A DNA stretch of 64,000 nt from JANRIG01 sp033765235 (GCA_033765235.1 JANRIG010000023.1:186001-250000); one strand, 5' to 3'; counted from the stretch's first letter, positions 29,110-38,782 are shown. Translations and numbers: made by a program. The notes: generated from the sequence alone by a model not told the origin.

Positions 29110-30009
29110 ATGCTCCTAAAAATAGACCATGTAAGCAAAGAATACGGAGGCAAGCAAGTACTCAAAGACATAACATTGTCTATAGAAAAAGGAAGCATAC
29201 TTGGCTTATTAGGTCCTAATGGAGCCGGTAAGACCACATTATTGAGGATTATTACCCAAATAATAGCACCAGACAAAGGCAGCATATTTTTCAAAGACAA
29301 CCCACTTAATGGTAGCTATGCCCGCCATATAGGTTACCTGCCTGAAGAAAGAGGTCTTTACAAAAAAATGAATGTAGGTGAGCAGCTTATATATTTATGC
29401 AAGCTCAAAGGTATGTCTGCTAATGAAAGTATTGCTGCATGGCAAAAGTGGGCTGAAAGACTTGATATAGCTACTTGGAAAAATAAAAATATAGAAACAC
29501 TTTCTAAGGGTATGCAGCAAAAAGTACAGTTTGCTGCCTGTGTTATTCATAATCCAGACCTCATTATACTTGATGAGCCCTTTACAGGATTTGACCCTGT
29601 AAATGCACAATTACTTAAAAATGAGATTCATACATTAAGGTCAGAAGGCAAAACATTCATACTTTCTACCCATAGGATGGAATCTGTAGAAGAAATATGT
29701 ACGGATATATGTATGCTCAATCGTGCTATAGTGATAGAGCAGGGCAAAATAGAAAAGATTAAGGTGAGGTATGCCTCGGGTTTATATCATGTATCCGGCA
29801 AAGGAAGATTGTTTGGAGTGGAGGAGCTTTTTCATGTCATTGCTCAGACACACAGCACAGATGATAGATTTGAAGCTACACTTCACCTATTGCACCCTAT
29901 GACATCTAACGAGTTTATACAAATACTCATGGAGCAAGTAGAATTGACCTCGTTTTACCCAAAAATGCCTACCATGAACGACATTTTTATCAAACTTATG
30001 ATGATATGA
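29110..30009 (+). CDS. ABC transporter ATP-binding protein (NatA-like)
   Basis: The 299-residue ATPase has Walker A GPNGAGKTT (about 35-43), the signature LSKGMQQKVQ (about 136-145), Walker B LIILDEPF (about 156-163) and the H-loop STHRM. The roughly 90-residue C-terminal extension fits the DUF4162 form seen in ABC-2 exporters. Its stop overlaps the start of the permease gene by four bases (ATGA), so the two are translationally coupled. It lies 24 bases after the giant gene, but export of that protein needs T9SS, not this transporter. Confidence 0.92.
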   Translation: MLLKIDHVSKEYGGKQVLKDITLSIEKGSILGLLGPNGAGKTTLLRIITQIIAPDKGSIFFKDNPLNGSYARHIGYLPEERGLYKKMNVGEQLIYLCKLKGMSANESIAAWQKWAERLDIATWKNKNIETLSKGMQQKVQFAACVIHNPDLIILDEPFTGFDPVNAQLLKNEIHTLRSEGKTFILSTHRMESVEEICTDICMLNRAIVIEQGKIEKIKVRYASGLYHVSGKGRLFGVEELFHVIAQTHSTDDRFEATLHLLHPMTSNEFIQILMEQVELTSFYPKMPTMNDIFIKLMMI

Positions 30010-31307
30010 CAGGCAAACTATTACATATTATACGTCGTGAGTTTGTAGTGCGTGTACGTAAAAGAAGTTTTATTATTACTACACTGTCCGGACCTTTTCT
30101 CATAGCCCTCACCATGATAGTGCCAATATGGGTGGCCATGCTGACATCAGGTGAGAAAACAATCATGATTGTAAACGACAATCCTCAACTTGACATACAA
30201 AGTTATTTCACAGACTCTGAGCACTATAAGTATATATTTATAAATACTGATGTGGAATCTGCCAAAAAAGCCTATTATGAAACTCAGTATGCTGCTTTGT
30301 TGCATTTGCCACTTTTAAATATATCTGTGCCTCAAGGCATAGCATTGTATTCTAAAGGAAGTATAAGCATAGATACAAAGATGCTGATGGAGCATATTTG
30401 TAATAAAATTATAGAAAATGAAAGGCTCAACCGAGCCAATATAGACCCTAAAATATTAGACAATATACGCTCAAATGTGAAAATACATACGATAAATATG
30501 GCAGGTAACAGTGAAAAAATAAATAATACCTCTACTATGGTTGCTGTGTCGTTATTTGGAAGTGTGCTCATATATATGTTTATATTTATATATGGCACCT
30601 ATGTGCTGAGAGGTGTGATAGAGGAAAAAACGAGCAGAATAGTTGAAATACTCATTACCTCTGTAACACCTATACAGCTCATGATGGGCAAAATAATAGG
30701 TATATGCATGGTAGCCTTGGTACAATTTACATGCTGGATATCATTTAGCGGTATCATTACCATGTATATATCATCGCACTATCGCCTCGAAAGATACACG
30801 GAAGAAAATATTGCCCAAACCATAGCCCAAAGTCATAATGTAGCCAATACATTAGAGCTGTATGAAATCATTAGCACTATACAAGATATCAATTTCACAA
30901 ATTATATTATTATATTCATATTCTACTTTTTGTGTGGCTATTTGCTATACGGAGCTATATTTGCTGCTATCGGGGCTATGGTAGACAGCGAAACTGACAC
31001 CCAGCAATTCATTTTTCCTGTCACTATTCCTCTGATTTTGTCTTTTGTATTTGTATCTGCGGTGATGAAAGACCCGGGCAGCGACTTATCAGTCATATTA
31101 TCCATATTCCCATTCACATCCCCTATCATTATGATGGTGCGTTATCCATTCGGGGTAGAAAGTTGGCAGTTGGCATGCTCAGCAGTGGTGATAATGGTTA
31201 CATTTGTCATTTTTACCTATATTTCTGCTAAAATATACCGTACTACCCTACTGCTATACGGTCAAAAACCTACCTACAGACAAATATGGAAGTGGCTTTG
31301 GTACTAA
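30006..31307 (+). CDS. ABC-2 type permease (NatB-like)
   Basis: The 433-residue membrane protein has one N-terminal transmembrane helix after a basic start (RREFVVRVRKRSF), a long extracytoplasmic part (about 50-170), and five further helices from about 175. The segment GVIEEKTSRIVEILITSVTP is the hallmark motif of NatB-type ABC-2 exporters. It pairs with the ATPase upstream. The substrate is unknown: NatAB exports Na+ in Bacillus, but homologues do other work. The 3' end overlaps aroE convergently by four bases. Confidence 0.9.
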   Translation: MTGKLLHIIRREFVVRVRKRSFIITTLSGPFLIALTMIVPIWVAMLTSGEKTIMIVNDNPQLDIQSYFTDSEHYKYIFINTDVESAKKAYYETQYAALLHLPLLNISVPQGIALYSKGSISIDTKMLMEHICNKIIENERLNRANIDPKILDNIRSNVKIHTINMAGNSEKINNTSTMVAVSLFGSVLIYMFIFIYGTYVLRGVIEEKTSRIVEILITSVTPIQLMMGKIIGICMVALVQFTCWISFSGIITMYISSHYRLERYTEENIAQTIAQSHNVANTLELYEIISTIQDINFTNYIIIFIFYFLCGYLLYGAIFAAIGAMVDSETDTQQFIFPVTIPLILSFVFVSAVMKDPGSDLSVILSIFPFTSPIIMMVRYPFGVESWQLACSAVVIMVTFVIFTYISAKIYRTTLLLYGQKPTYRQIWKWLWY

Positions 31308-32047
31308 CTTTGCCATATTTCCCATGCTTTTTCTGCTTGTAAGTGTAGCATTTCCAAGCCATTTACCACTTTAGCACCAAATTTTAAGCCATTTTTCATA
31401 AAAGCTGTGACCTCAGGGTTATATACCAAATCAAAAAGCAAGTGCTGTGAGGTGACCAAACTGTAAGGAATAGCGGGACAATCTTCTACCTTTGGATAAG
31501 TGCCTAAAGGAGTGCAATTTATAATGAGTTTATGTTCTGATATATCTGTAAGTGTATTGTAGGTATATGATGTCTTATTGGCATCTCTTGATACTGAATA
31601 GTGGCTCACATTCAAATCATTTAATGCTGCAATTACAGCTTTGCTTGCACCTCCGGTGCCCAGTATGAGTGCTTTGGGGGGTATAGGCATATCATTTGCA
31701 GCAAGGGTATTAAGCAACGATTGTTTAAAGCCATAATAGTCTGTATTATAGCCCTTTAAAGTACTATTTGGCAACACTTTTATCACATTTACAGCTCCTG
31801 TAATAATAGCTGTATTGTCCAGTTCCTGCAAATATTGTATTACTTCTACTTTGTAAGGTATGGTCACATTCATACCACAGAGGTATAGCAAGTTGGAGCT
31901 TACAAGATTTGGAAAATCTTCAATTCGGGGTATTTCAAAGAGTTCAAATGCATGGTCATTGAGGCCGAGAGTTTCAAACTTATGGGTGAAATATTTTTTT
32001 GAAAACGAATGCGATAGTGTTTTGCCCAACAGTCCGTACAAATGCAT
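31304..32047 (-). CDS. aroE: shikimate dehydrogenase
   Basis: The 247-residue protein has the substrate motif GLLGKTLSHSFSKKYF (about 5-20), GMNVTIPYK with the catalytic Lys, the ILGTGGASKAVIAAL nucleotide loop (about 127-141) and NCTPLGTYP. It reduces 3-dehydroshikimate to shikimate with NADPH. The gene is third in a minus-strand run after the TPR gene and the phosphosulfolactate synthase-like gene, only seven bases after the latter. Confidence 0.94.
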   Translation of the reverse strand: MHLYGLLGKTLSHSFSKKYFTHKFETLGLNDHAFELFEIPRIEDFPNLVSSNLLYLCGMNVTIPYKVEVIQYLQELDNTAIITGAVNVIKVLPNSTLKGYNTDYYGFKQSLLNTLAANDMPIPPKALILGTGGASKAVIAALNDLNVSHYSVSRDANKTSYTYNTLTDISEHKLIINCTPLGTYPKVEDCPAIPYSLVTSQHLLFDLVYNPEVTAFMKNGLKFGAKVVNGLEMLHLQAEKAWEIWQS

Positions 32048-32054
32048 GATGATA

Positions 32055-32813
32055 CTATTTTAAAAAATCATGAAAAGTATCGCCTCTCAAGCCTAATCGT
32101 ATAGTTTCTAAGGGTATAATTTCGTGGGGTGATATATTGCCCACATTTACATTAGGTCCTAACAGTTTTACAAAATATACTTGCTGTGCTTTTTGGGGAG
32201 CTTCCCATATTATTTTTTCAAAAGGTATTTTGGTCAATATTTCTTCTACCAATCCTGAGCGCACCTCACCTGTGCTTCTGAATAAGCCTACATTTCCGCT
32301 TTCGCGCGCTTCTCCTATTACTTTCCATGCGCCTGCATCCAGCTCTGCTTGCATAAGTTGTATCCACTTATATGGGGGTATTATTTTTTCAGCATCTTTG
32401 GAGCCTACTTCAGACAGTACAGTGACTTGGGTACATAGTTTGCGGATGTATTCGCATTTTACATTATGATCCAGTTCTATACTACCGTCTGATACTTCAG
32501 CATATTGCAGGTGATATTTGTCAAGCAATTTTCTATAGTCATCAAACTGACCACGCACAATGAATGCTTCAAAAAGAGTACCTCCAAAATATGACGGGAT
32601 ACCTGCATCTTTGTATATTTTGAGTTTTTGGTCAAGACCCGGGGTAACATAGGAGGTAGCCCAACCGAGCTTGACAATATCTACATAAGGTGCTGCCACA
32701 TCCATAAAAAACTCTGCTTCTTTTACACTAAGCCCCTTGTCCATAGCCATGGTGTAGCCTGAGTCGCGAGGCTTGGCAGTGCGAGCGGGTACGTTTAATA
32801 GGTGATAATTCAT
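32055..32813 (-). CDS. phosphosulfolactate synthase-like protein (ComA family)
   Basis: The 252-residue protein reads as a ComA TIM barrel: KPRDSGYTMAMDKGLS (about 14-29), YVDIVKLGWATS (about 43-54), YFGGTLFEAFI, the active-site-like VSDGSIELD, and VLSEVGSKDAEKIIPP. The archaeal and Bacillus enzymes add sulfite to phosphoenolpyruvate to give phosphosulfolactate. In Bacteroidetes such proteins may feed sulfonate metabolism, for example cysteate-derived sulfonolipids, but that link is inference. Its start codon overlaps the TPR stop (TAATG) and aroE follows closely. Confidence 0.85.
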   Translation of the reverse strand: MNYHLLNVPARTAKPRDSGYTMAMDKGLSVKEAEFFMDVAAPYVDIVKLGWATSYVTPGLDQKLKIYKDAGIPSYFGGTLFEAFIVRGQFDDYRKLLDKYHLQYAEVSDGSIELDHNVKCEYIRKLCTQVTVLSEVGSKDAEKIIPPYKWIQLMQAELDAGAWKVIGEARESGNVGLFRSTGEVRSGLVEEILTKIPFEKIIWEAPQKAQQVYFVKLLGPNVNVGNISPHEIIPLETIRLGLRGDTFHDFLK

Positions 32814-34210
32814 TATTTTTTATATTGTTCAATGATTTTATACAGTGCCTTTTGAGTTTCCAAGTCGGTAAAAAATTCAAAAAGCGTAGTATGTTTATCA
32901 AAGTCCAAAGTTAATGCATTTTCTAAAAATACAAATGCATCTTTATATTTTCCGAGATGAATGAGATATATGGCTGCTCTGTAGTATAGGTCTGCCTCTG
33001 TAGGCAGCTCATCCATACCCTGCTCCACTACTTCAAATGCTTTTTCAAAATCTGCATCTTCATAGTGTACAAAGGACCAGTTGAGCCACAGTTCTACATT
33101 ATAAGGGTCAATAGCGGCCAATTTTACATATAATTCTATGCCTGTGATGGTGTTGCCGGCGTTGCATTCTGCGTCTGCCAAGGCAAGCAAGTAGGTAGGG
33201 TTGGCATCATCATATGAGAGTGCTTTTTTGAAAAAATGTATGGCTTCGAGCCATTTGTCTTGTGACTCCATGCAAGAGCCCACGCCGTATATGGCTTCGT
33301 GGTAGGCGGGGTTTATTTTTAGTGCTTGTTTGTAGTACGAAACAGCAGATTCAAAAAGCTCTAATCTTTCGTATGCACCTGCCAAGCAACAAAGCACATC
33401 AGGGGTAGGTCCTTCAAGTTCTATGGTTTTTTTATACGCATCTGTAGCCTCTGTATATCTGGCAAGGTTCATATATGAGTTGCCCATATTGAAATGTGCT
33501 GAGGAGAAGTCATCTTTGAGCAGTGTGGCATATTCATAGGCTCGTAAGGCATCGTCCCACTTATTGAGTTTACTGTATACCACTCCCAGATTGTACCAAG
33601 CGTTGTGTGAGAATGGGTCATTGTCAATAAAGTGTTCATAGTAGCTTATGCTCTCTTCCAGTTGGTTAGTGATGTCTAAGCAATAGGCCAGCTCATAGGT
33701 AGCTTCTTCATTTTCATAATTAAATTCTATGGCCAGTTTATAGTTTTCTATAGCATTGTCATACTTGCCCCAATGCTGGTATGTGATACCTATATTATAA
33801 TAGACTTCATCTTTTTCTTCTACTAAGTCTAAGCATTGTTGCAAGAGATGTATGGCGTCTTCAAACTTTTCTAAGTGTGAAAATACGGCCGCTTTGAGGA
33901 TTATTACATCAAAATCGCCCGGCTGCAATGTTTCTAATCTGTCTATTACTTCCAATGCCTGATGGTATTTTTCGACCTCATAAAGTATTCTGGCTTTTTC
34001 AAGTAAAAGTTCTACTGAAAATGGATATTGCAGCACTCCTTTTGATATAGCTTTGAGTGCTTTGTTTTTTTTGCCTGTGTTTAGATAGTGATGTGCAACA
34101 TACTCATAGTCCTCTACTTGTAAATAAATATCTGTGTTGTATTGTAGTGCGTCTTCGTATTTTTTCAATAAATTTTTCCCTTCTTCCGTTTCTCTAAACT
34201 CTCTATCCAT
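32813..34210 (-). CDS. tetratricopeptide-repeat protein
   Basis: The start at 34210 (MDREFRETEEGKNLL) is chosen over the ATG at 34276 because the upstream 22 residues are non-repetitive and hydrophobic. The 465-residue protein is made almost wholly of about a dozen 34-residue TPR units, with the W/LG/Y/A/P pattern clear in GKYDNAIENYKLAIEF, AWYNLGVVYSKLNKWDDALR and EAIYGVGSCMESQDKWLEAI. There is no signal peptide, so it is a cytoplasmic scaffold for protein contacts. It is first in an operon with the ComA-like gene and aroE. Confidence 0.85.
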   Translation of the reverse strand: MDREFRETEEGKNLLKKYEDALQYNTDIYLQVEDYEYVAHHYLNTGKKNKALKAISKGVLQYPFSVELLLEKARILYEVEKYHQALEVIDRLETLQPGDFDVIILKAAVFSHLEKFEDAIHLLQQCLDLVEEKDEVYYNIGITYQHWGKYDNAIENYKLAIEFNYENEEATYELAYCLDITNQLEESISYYEHFIDNDPFSHNAWYNLGVVYSKLNKWDDALRAYEYATLLKDDFSSAHFNMGNSYMNLARYTEATDAYKKTIELEGPTPDVLCCLAGAYERLELFESAVSYYKQALKINPAYHEAIYGVGSCMESQDKWLEAIHFFKKALSYDDANPTYLLALADAECNAGNTITGIELYVKLAAIDPYNVELWLNWSFVHYEDADFEKAFEVVEQGMDELPTEADLYYRAAIYLIHLGKYKDAFVFLENALTLDFDKHTTLFEFFTDLETQKALYKIIEQYKK

Positions 34211-34292
34211 AGCAATAAATTTAATATTTTGGTACAATATATAAATTATGACCACAAAACCTTGCCCAAGTACCAAATAATTATCAACATCT

Positions 34293-34300
34293 CAAAGGTA
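34293..34300 (-). promoter_or_regulatory. candidate -7 element (TACCTTTG) for the TPR-comA-aroE operon
   Basis: The minus strand reads TACCTTTG, matching TAnnTTTG, about 80 bases before the ATG at 34210. No -33 element is clear. Confidence 0.35.
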
Positions 34301-34369
34301 AGATTTTTCTATGGCTTTTCACAAATATTTTTGTGAATAACAACCATAATAATACCTTGCAGCACCGCA

Positions 34370-34543
34370 TCAGCAGTATATGGTGCCGTTTTGCCTGAGC
34401 GATTTTAAGGCACTTTTAATTTGTTTCATAGCCAAAGGCTTTAATATATCCCTATGCTCACAGTATGGTCTTTCGGCACTCATTACCATATTATTTACAA
34501 GGCTTCTGTCTATATATACGGGTTTTAAATAATTTACATTCAT
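34370..34543 (-). CDS. possible small protein of 57 residues
   Basis: In the 400-base gap between the TPR gene and prfC, the minus strand has an ATG-started frame (MNVNYLKPVYIDRSLVNNM ...) ending in GTIYC and TGA. The composition looks like coding sequence (Lys/Arg and hydrophobic residues in proportion). No ribosome-binding site or family is recognised, and it could be the remnant of a longer gene. The rest of the gap (34211-34369, 34544-34673) holds only the TPR promoter. Confidence 0.25.
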   Translation of the reverse strand: MNVNYLKPVYIDRSLVNNMVMSAERPYCEHRDILKPLAMKQIKSALKSLRQNGTIYC

Positions 34544-34673
34544 AGCTTTGATATTTACATTACTATATACTGTTTATTAACTGCTAAGTAACCCTAATGT
34601 TGCCTTGTTGTAATATTATCATAAAAATTATACCTTTTTAAAGTGATTGGTTATTGCTCAAAACCAATATTTA

Positions 34674-36275
34674 TTAATCAAGTTTATGCTCAGAGGTAGT
34701 ATGGAATATTATATCAGGATAGTTATCTTGTACTTGCCTGAGCGTATAGGGCGATTCTGCCAAAAATACCGGCTGCCCATCTTTGTCATTGGCTATGTTG
34801 TTGTATTTTCGTTTTACAAAATCATCCAGCATTTTATTGTCGTTTGATGTAAGCCAGTAGGCTTTGAATATGTTCATAGGTCTGAAACTGCATGAGGCAC
34901 CATACTCACCCATTAGGCGATACTGAATCACATCAAATTGGAGCTCGCCCACAGTGCCTACTATTTTGCGGTTGCCCATGCTTATGGTAAATAGCTGAGC
35001 CACCCCCTCCTCAGTAAGTTGAGAAATTCCTTTGTCCATTTGTTTTGTCTTCATAGGATCATTGTTTATAAGCTCTCTAAATATTTCGGGCGAAAAACTC
35101 GGAATGCCTTTGAACATAAAGTTTTCTCCTTCGGTGAGTGTATCTCCAATTTTGAAATTGCCTGTATCATATAGTCCTACCACATCGCCCGGGTATGCTT
35201 CTTCAATAATGTCTTTGTTTTGTCCCATAAAAGTGACAGGTGCTGAAAATCTGAGGTTTTTATCTAATCTTACATGATAAAAAAACTTATTGCGTTCAAA
35301 TTTGCCGGATACAACTCTCAAAAAAGCTATCCTATCTCTATGCTTAGGGTCGAGGTTTGCATGTATTTTGAATACAAAGCCGCTAAACTTGTTTTCATCG
35401 GGCTTTACAATTCTAATAGTAGCATTTCTGCCTTTGGGCTGAGGGGCTATTCTGATAAAGGTCTCTAACAACTCTTTGACCCCAAAATTGTTAACTCCGC
35501 TGCCGAAAAATACCGGAGCCAACAACCCCTGTTTGTAAAGTTCGTCATCAAAAGGTTCGTATAAGCCTTCTATAAGTTCTACATCGTCACGCAGTTTTTT
35601 GGCGTTGCGCTCTCCCAACCATGTGTCTAATCTATGGTCGGTCAGGTCATTTATATGGCGGCTACTCTCATCATCGGCCTTTTTGTTGGGGTTGAAAAGT
35701 AGCAATGACTTATCATATAAATTATAAACCCCTTTGAAGTCTGTACCCATACTTATAGGCCAACTGAGTGGTCTCACGGTGATAAATAGCTTTTTTTCAA
35801 GCTCTTCAAGGAGGTCAAATGGGTCTTTGCCATCGCGGTCAAGTTTGTTTACAAACACTATTACTGGGGTGTCGCGCATGCGGCATACTTCCATGAGTTT
35901 TTCGGTTTGCTCTTCTACTCCTTTCACACAGTCTACTACTAACACTACACTGTCTACTGCTGTGAGTGTACGGTAAGTATCTTCGGCAAAGTCTTTGTGG
36001 CCGGGAGTGTCGAGCAGATTTATAGAAAAGCCTTTGTAATCAAAATTCATAACCGAAGTGGCTACGGATATACCTCTTTGCTTCTCTATCTCCATAAAAT
36101 CTGAGGTGGTAGCCTTCTTTATTTTATTAGACTTCACAGCTCCTGCCGTTTGTATAGCACCTCCAAATAGTAAAAATTTTTCGGTAAGTGTGGTTTTGCC
36201 GGCATCGGGGTGGGCTATAATGGCAAATGTTTTGCGCTTTGAAATTTGCTCGTCGTGCGACATGATGTTATTCAT
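34674..36275 (-). CDS. prfC: peptide chain release factor 3
   Basis: The 533-residue GTPase has G1 AHPDAGKTTLTEK (about 21-33), a switch I region with QRGISVATSVM, G3 DTPGHKDF, G4 NKLDRDG, and the RF3-specific C-terminal domain with the conserved ELQFDVIQYRL. It recycles RF1 and RF2 from the ribosome after termination. The length fits the family (about 529). prfB, the RF2 gene, lies at 47591-48668. Confidence 0.96.
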   Translation of the reverse strand: MNNIMSHDEQISKRKTFAIIAHPDAGKTTLTEKFLLFGGAIQTAGAVKSNKIKKATTSDFMEIEKQRGISVATSVMNFDYKGFSINLLDTPGHKDFAEDTYRTLTAVDSVVLVVDCVKGVEEQTEKLMEVCRMRDTPVIVFVNKLDRDGKDPFDLLEELEKKLFITVRPLSWPISMGTDFKGVYNLYDKSLLLFNPNKKADDESSRHINDLTDHRLDTWLGERNAKKLRDDVELIEGLYEPFDDELYKQGLLAPVFFGSGVNNFGVKELLETFIRIAPQPKGRNATIRIVKPDENKFSGFVFKIHANLDPKHRDRIAFLRVVSGKFERNKFFYHVRLDKNLRFSAPVTFMGQNKDIIEEAYPGDVVGLYDTGNFKIGDTLTEGENFMFKGIPSFSPEIFRELINNDPMKTKQMDKGISQLTEEGVAQLFTISMGNRKIVGTVGELQFDVIQYRLMGEYGASCSFRPMNIFKAYWLTSNDNKMLDDFVKRKYNNIANDKDGQPVFLAESPYTLRQVQDNYPDIIFHTTSEHKLD

Positions 36276-36283
36276 AAAGGGTA

Positions 36284-36291
36284 CAAAAATA
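36284..36291 (-). promoter_or_regulatory. candidate -7 element (TATTTTTG) for prfC, nearly leaderless
   Basis: The minus strand reads TATTTTTG, matching TAnnTTTG, ending 8 bases before the ATG at 36275. The predicted leader is very short. Confidence 0.35.
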
Positions 36292-36646
36292 TAAAAAAGT
36301 GATTATTAGTATGGTTATTATTTATTTTGAATAAATAAGTTATTAAATATTATCTCCTACATCCTTAGTATAAAATAATAAAAAACTATACACCAATATT
36401 ATCTGCGATACAAAAAGACCAATACGAACATCTATATTATAAGAAATTTTCTTTGTGCTTCAAACTCACAATTGCATTTTTATATTTTCTGTGCATACTA
36501 TGTAAAACAAGCGGTTTTTTGTGTAAGGTAAATTTTTTCACCCTGAACTTCCATTTATTATGTACACAAATTCATACTTTATGCCGAATTACGGTTAGCC
36601 TGTCTCGCGAAATAAAAATTTCGACGGATGTATATCTAAAATAGAA

Positions 36647-36678
36647 ATAAGGGTAAAATATTTCTATTTTACCCTTAT
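36647..36678. repeat. perfect 14-bp inverted repeat upstream of lepA
   Basis: ATAAGGGTAAAATA (36647-36660) and its exact reverse complement (36665-36678) flank a 4-base loop, about 25 bases upstream of the lepA -7 element. It could be an operator or a terminator for RNA entering from the left. It shares the core GTAAAATA with the boxes before the Fic gene. The rest of the 36276-36737 gap is AT-rich; a shorter hairpin lies at 36608-36623 and no gene is convincing. Confidence 0.55.
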
Positions 36679-36704
36679 GCAACTGATAAATCAAAAATTG
36701 GTCA

Positions 36705-36712
36705 TAAATTTG
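36705..36712 (+). promoter_or_regulatory. candidate -7 element (TAAATTTG) for lepA
   Basis: TAAATTTG matches TAnnTTTG and leaves a leader of about 20 bases before the ATG at 36738. Confidence 0.4.
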
Positions 36713-36737
36713 CACCTCAAATAATTATACATCTCGC

Positions 36738-38525
36738 ATGGAATATATTCGTAATTTCTGTATTATAGCACACATAGATCATGGCAAAAGCACACTGGCC
36801 GACAGGCTTTTAGAATTTACAAAGACTATTTCTTCGCGCGAAATGACAGCACAAGTGCTGGATGATATGGATTTGGAGAAAGAACGTGGTATCACTATTA
36901 AAAGTCATGCCATACAGATGGATTACCACTTTGAGGGCAAAAAATATGTGCTCAATCTGATAGATACTCCCGGACATGTAGACTTTAGCTATGAAGTATC
37001 GCGCTCAATAGCCTCGTGCGAGGGTGCACTACTTATAGTAGACGCTTCACAAGGCATTCAAGCACAGACTATCAGCAACCTATACTTAGCACTGGGGCAC
37101 GACCTTACCATAGTGCCTGTGTTGAATAAAATAGACTTGCCACACGCCATGCCCGAAGATGTAAAAGACCAAATATATGACCTTACAGGCATAGACCGAG
37201 ATTTAATAATCCCTGCAAGTGGCAAAGAAGGCATTGGTATTGATAAAATATTAGAAGCTATCATTCACCGCATTCCACACCCCAAAGGCAATAAAGATGC
37301 ACCCTTGAAAGCACTTATATTTGACTCAGTGTTCAATTCATTCAGAGGTATAGAAGTAATATTCAGGATATATGACGGCAAATTAAAAAAAGGGGATAAA
37401 GTAAAATTTGTTGCCACAGGCAAAGAATATAATGCAGATGAGATAGGCATATTGCGCCTCACCAAAGAGCCACGCGATGTAGTAGAAGCCGGCGATGTAG
37501 GCTATCTTATCTCAGGTATAAAACAAGCCAGAGAGGTCAAAGTAGGAGATACCATCACACACTTCGACAGGGCTTGCAGCGAAGCTGTAAAAGGTTTTGA
37601 AGATGTGAAACCTATGGTATTTGCAGGTATATATCCTGTGGAAACCTCTGACTTTGAAGACCTTCGCGATGCCATGGAAAAACTTCAGCTCAACGATGCC
37701 TCTTTGGTATGGGAGCCCGAAACATCTGTGGCACTGGGCTTCGGCTTCAGATGCGGATTTTTGGGCATGCTGCATATGGAAATAATACAAGAAAGGTTGG
37801 AGCGTGAGTTTAACCAAACGGTAATTACTACTGTACCCTCTGTACAGTTTCATGCCTACGATACTAAAGGCAATCTGCATGTTGTAAACGCCCCCAGCGA
37901 TATGCTTGACCCTAATCATCTTGAGCACATTGAAGAGCCATTTATCAAAGCACAAATAATAACCAAAGCAGAGTATGTAGGTCCGGTAATATCACTTTGT
38001 ATGGACAAACGTGGTATACTGCAAAACCAAAGCTACCTCACTACAGATAGGGTAGAAATTATATTTCATATGCCATTGGCAGAGATGGTATTTGACTTTT
38101 TTGATAAACTAAAAACCATTTCACGTGGCTATGCATCGCTCGATTATGAACTTATCGGCTTTAGAGAGTCTAATATGGTAAGGTTAGATATTTTGCTTAA
38201 TAGCGAAAAAGTAGATGCACTCTCTGCCATTGTACATAGAGACAAAGCATACAGCTGGGGTAAAAAACTTTGTGAAAAACTTAAAGAATTGCTCACCCGT
38301 CAGCAATTTGAAATAGCTATACAGGCTGCAATAGGTGCCAAAATCATAGCACGCGAAACGCTAAGTGCTTTGCGCAAAGATGTAACTGCCAAATGCTATG
38401 GTGGTGATATTTCGCGCAAGCGCAAACTACTTGAAAAGCAAAAAGAAGGCAAAAAACGTATGAGGCAGGTAGGCAATGTAGAGATACCTCAGGAGGCATT
38501 CATGGCAGTGCTCAAAATAGATTGA
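36738..38525 (+). CDS. lepA: elongation factor 4 (LepA)
   Basis: The 595-residue GTPase has G1 AHIDHGKSTLADRLL (about 10-24), an EKERGITIK switch region, G3 DTPGHVDFSYEVSR, G4 NKIDLPHA, and the EF4-specific C-terminal end with RKRKLLEKQKEGKKRMRQVG, which replaces EF-G domain IV. The length is standard. It acts on stalled or mis-translocated ribosomes. It is monocistronic, between two gene-free stretches. Confidence 0.97.
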   Translation: MEYIRNFCIIAHIDHGKSTLADRLLEFTKTISSREMTAQVLDDMDLEKERGITIKSHAIQMDYHFEGKKYVLNLIDTPGHVDFSYEVSRSIASCEGALLIVDASQGIQAQTISNLYLALGHDLTIVPVLNKIDLPHAMPEDVKDQIYDLTGIDRDLIIPASGKEGIGIDKILEAIIHRIPHPKGNKDAPLKALIFDSVFNSFRGIEVIFRIYDGKLKKGDKVKFVATGKEYNADEIGILRLTKEPRDVVEAGDVGYLISGIKQAREVKVGDTITHFDRACSEAVKGFEDVKPMVFAGIYPVETSDFEDLRDAMEKLQLNDASLVWEPETSVALGFGFRCGFLGMLHMEIIQERLEREFNQTVITTVPSVQFHAYDTKGNLHVVNAPSDMLDPNHLEHIEEPFIKAQIITKAEYVGPVISLCMDKRGILQNQSYLTTDRVEIIFHMPLAEMVFDFFDKLKTISRGYASLDYELIGFRESNMVRLDILLNSEKVDALSAIVHRDKAYSWGKKLCEKLKELLTRQQFEIAIQAAIGAKIIARETLSALRKDVTAKCYGGDISRKRKLLEKQKEGKKRMRQVGNVEIPQEAFMAVLKID

Positions 38526-38599
38526 GTGATGGCAAAATAATTTTTTGTAAAAAATTGTGAATAACAGCTAATTGATCAATATTATGTCGCTGGTTTGAC

Positions 38600-38618
38600 C
38601 ATGCCTGTCACAGGCATG
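38600..38618. repeat. inverted repeat after lepA
   Basis: CATGCCTG and CAGGCATG flank three bases. No T run follows, so it is a weak terminator candidate. It is the more GC-rich end of a sequence starting ATTATGTCGCT (38581), which recurs at 38771 at the REP-like element. Confidence 0.4.
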
Positions 38619-38782
38619 CGCTTGTACATCTATATAAACATTGTTTTTTTGCATGAATAAATATTTATTATAAATATCAAGAGATATACGTCACACAAGT
38701 ACACCTGCTTTAGTATTATCATTGACGCCAAATATAATGTATTATTTTTCAGTAAGTTAGCATTTTTATTATTATGTCGCTT

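Noticed and set aside
36453..36644. 63-residue plus-strand frame before lepA
   Set aside because: Cys- and Phe-rich sequence without a ribosome-binding site, in a stretch with hairpins; probably non-coding.
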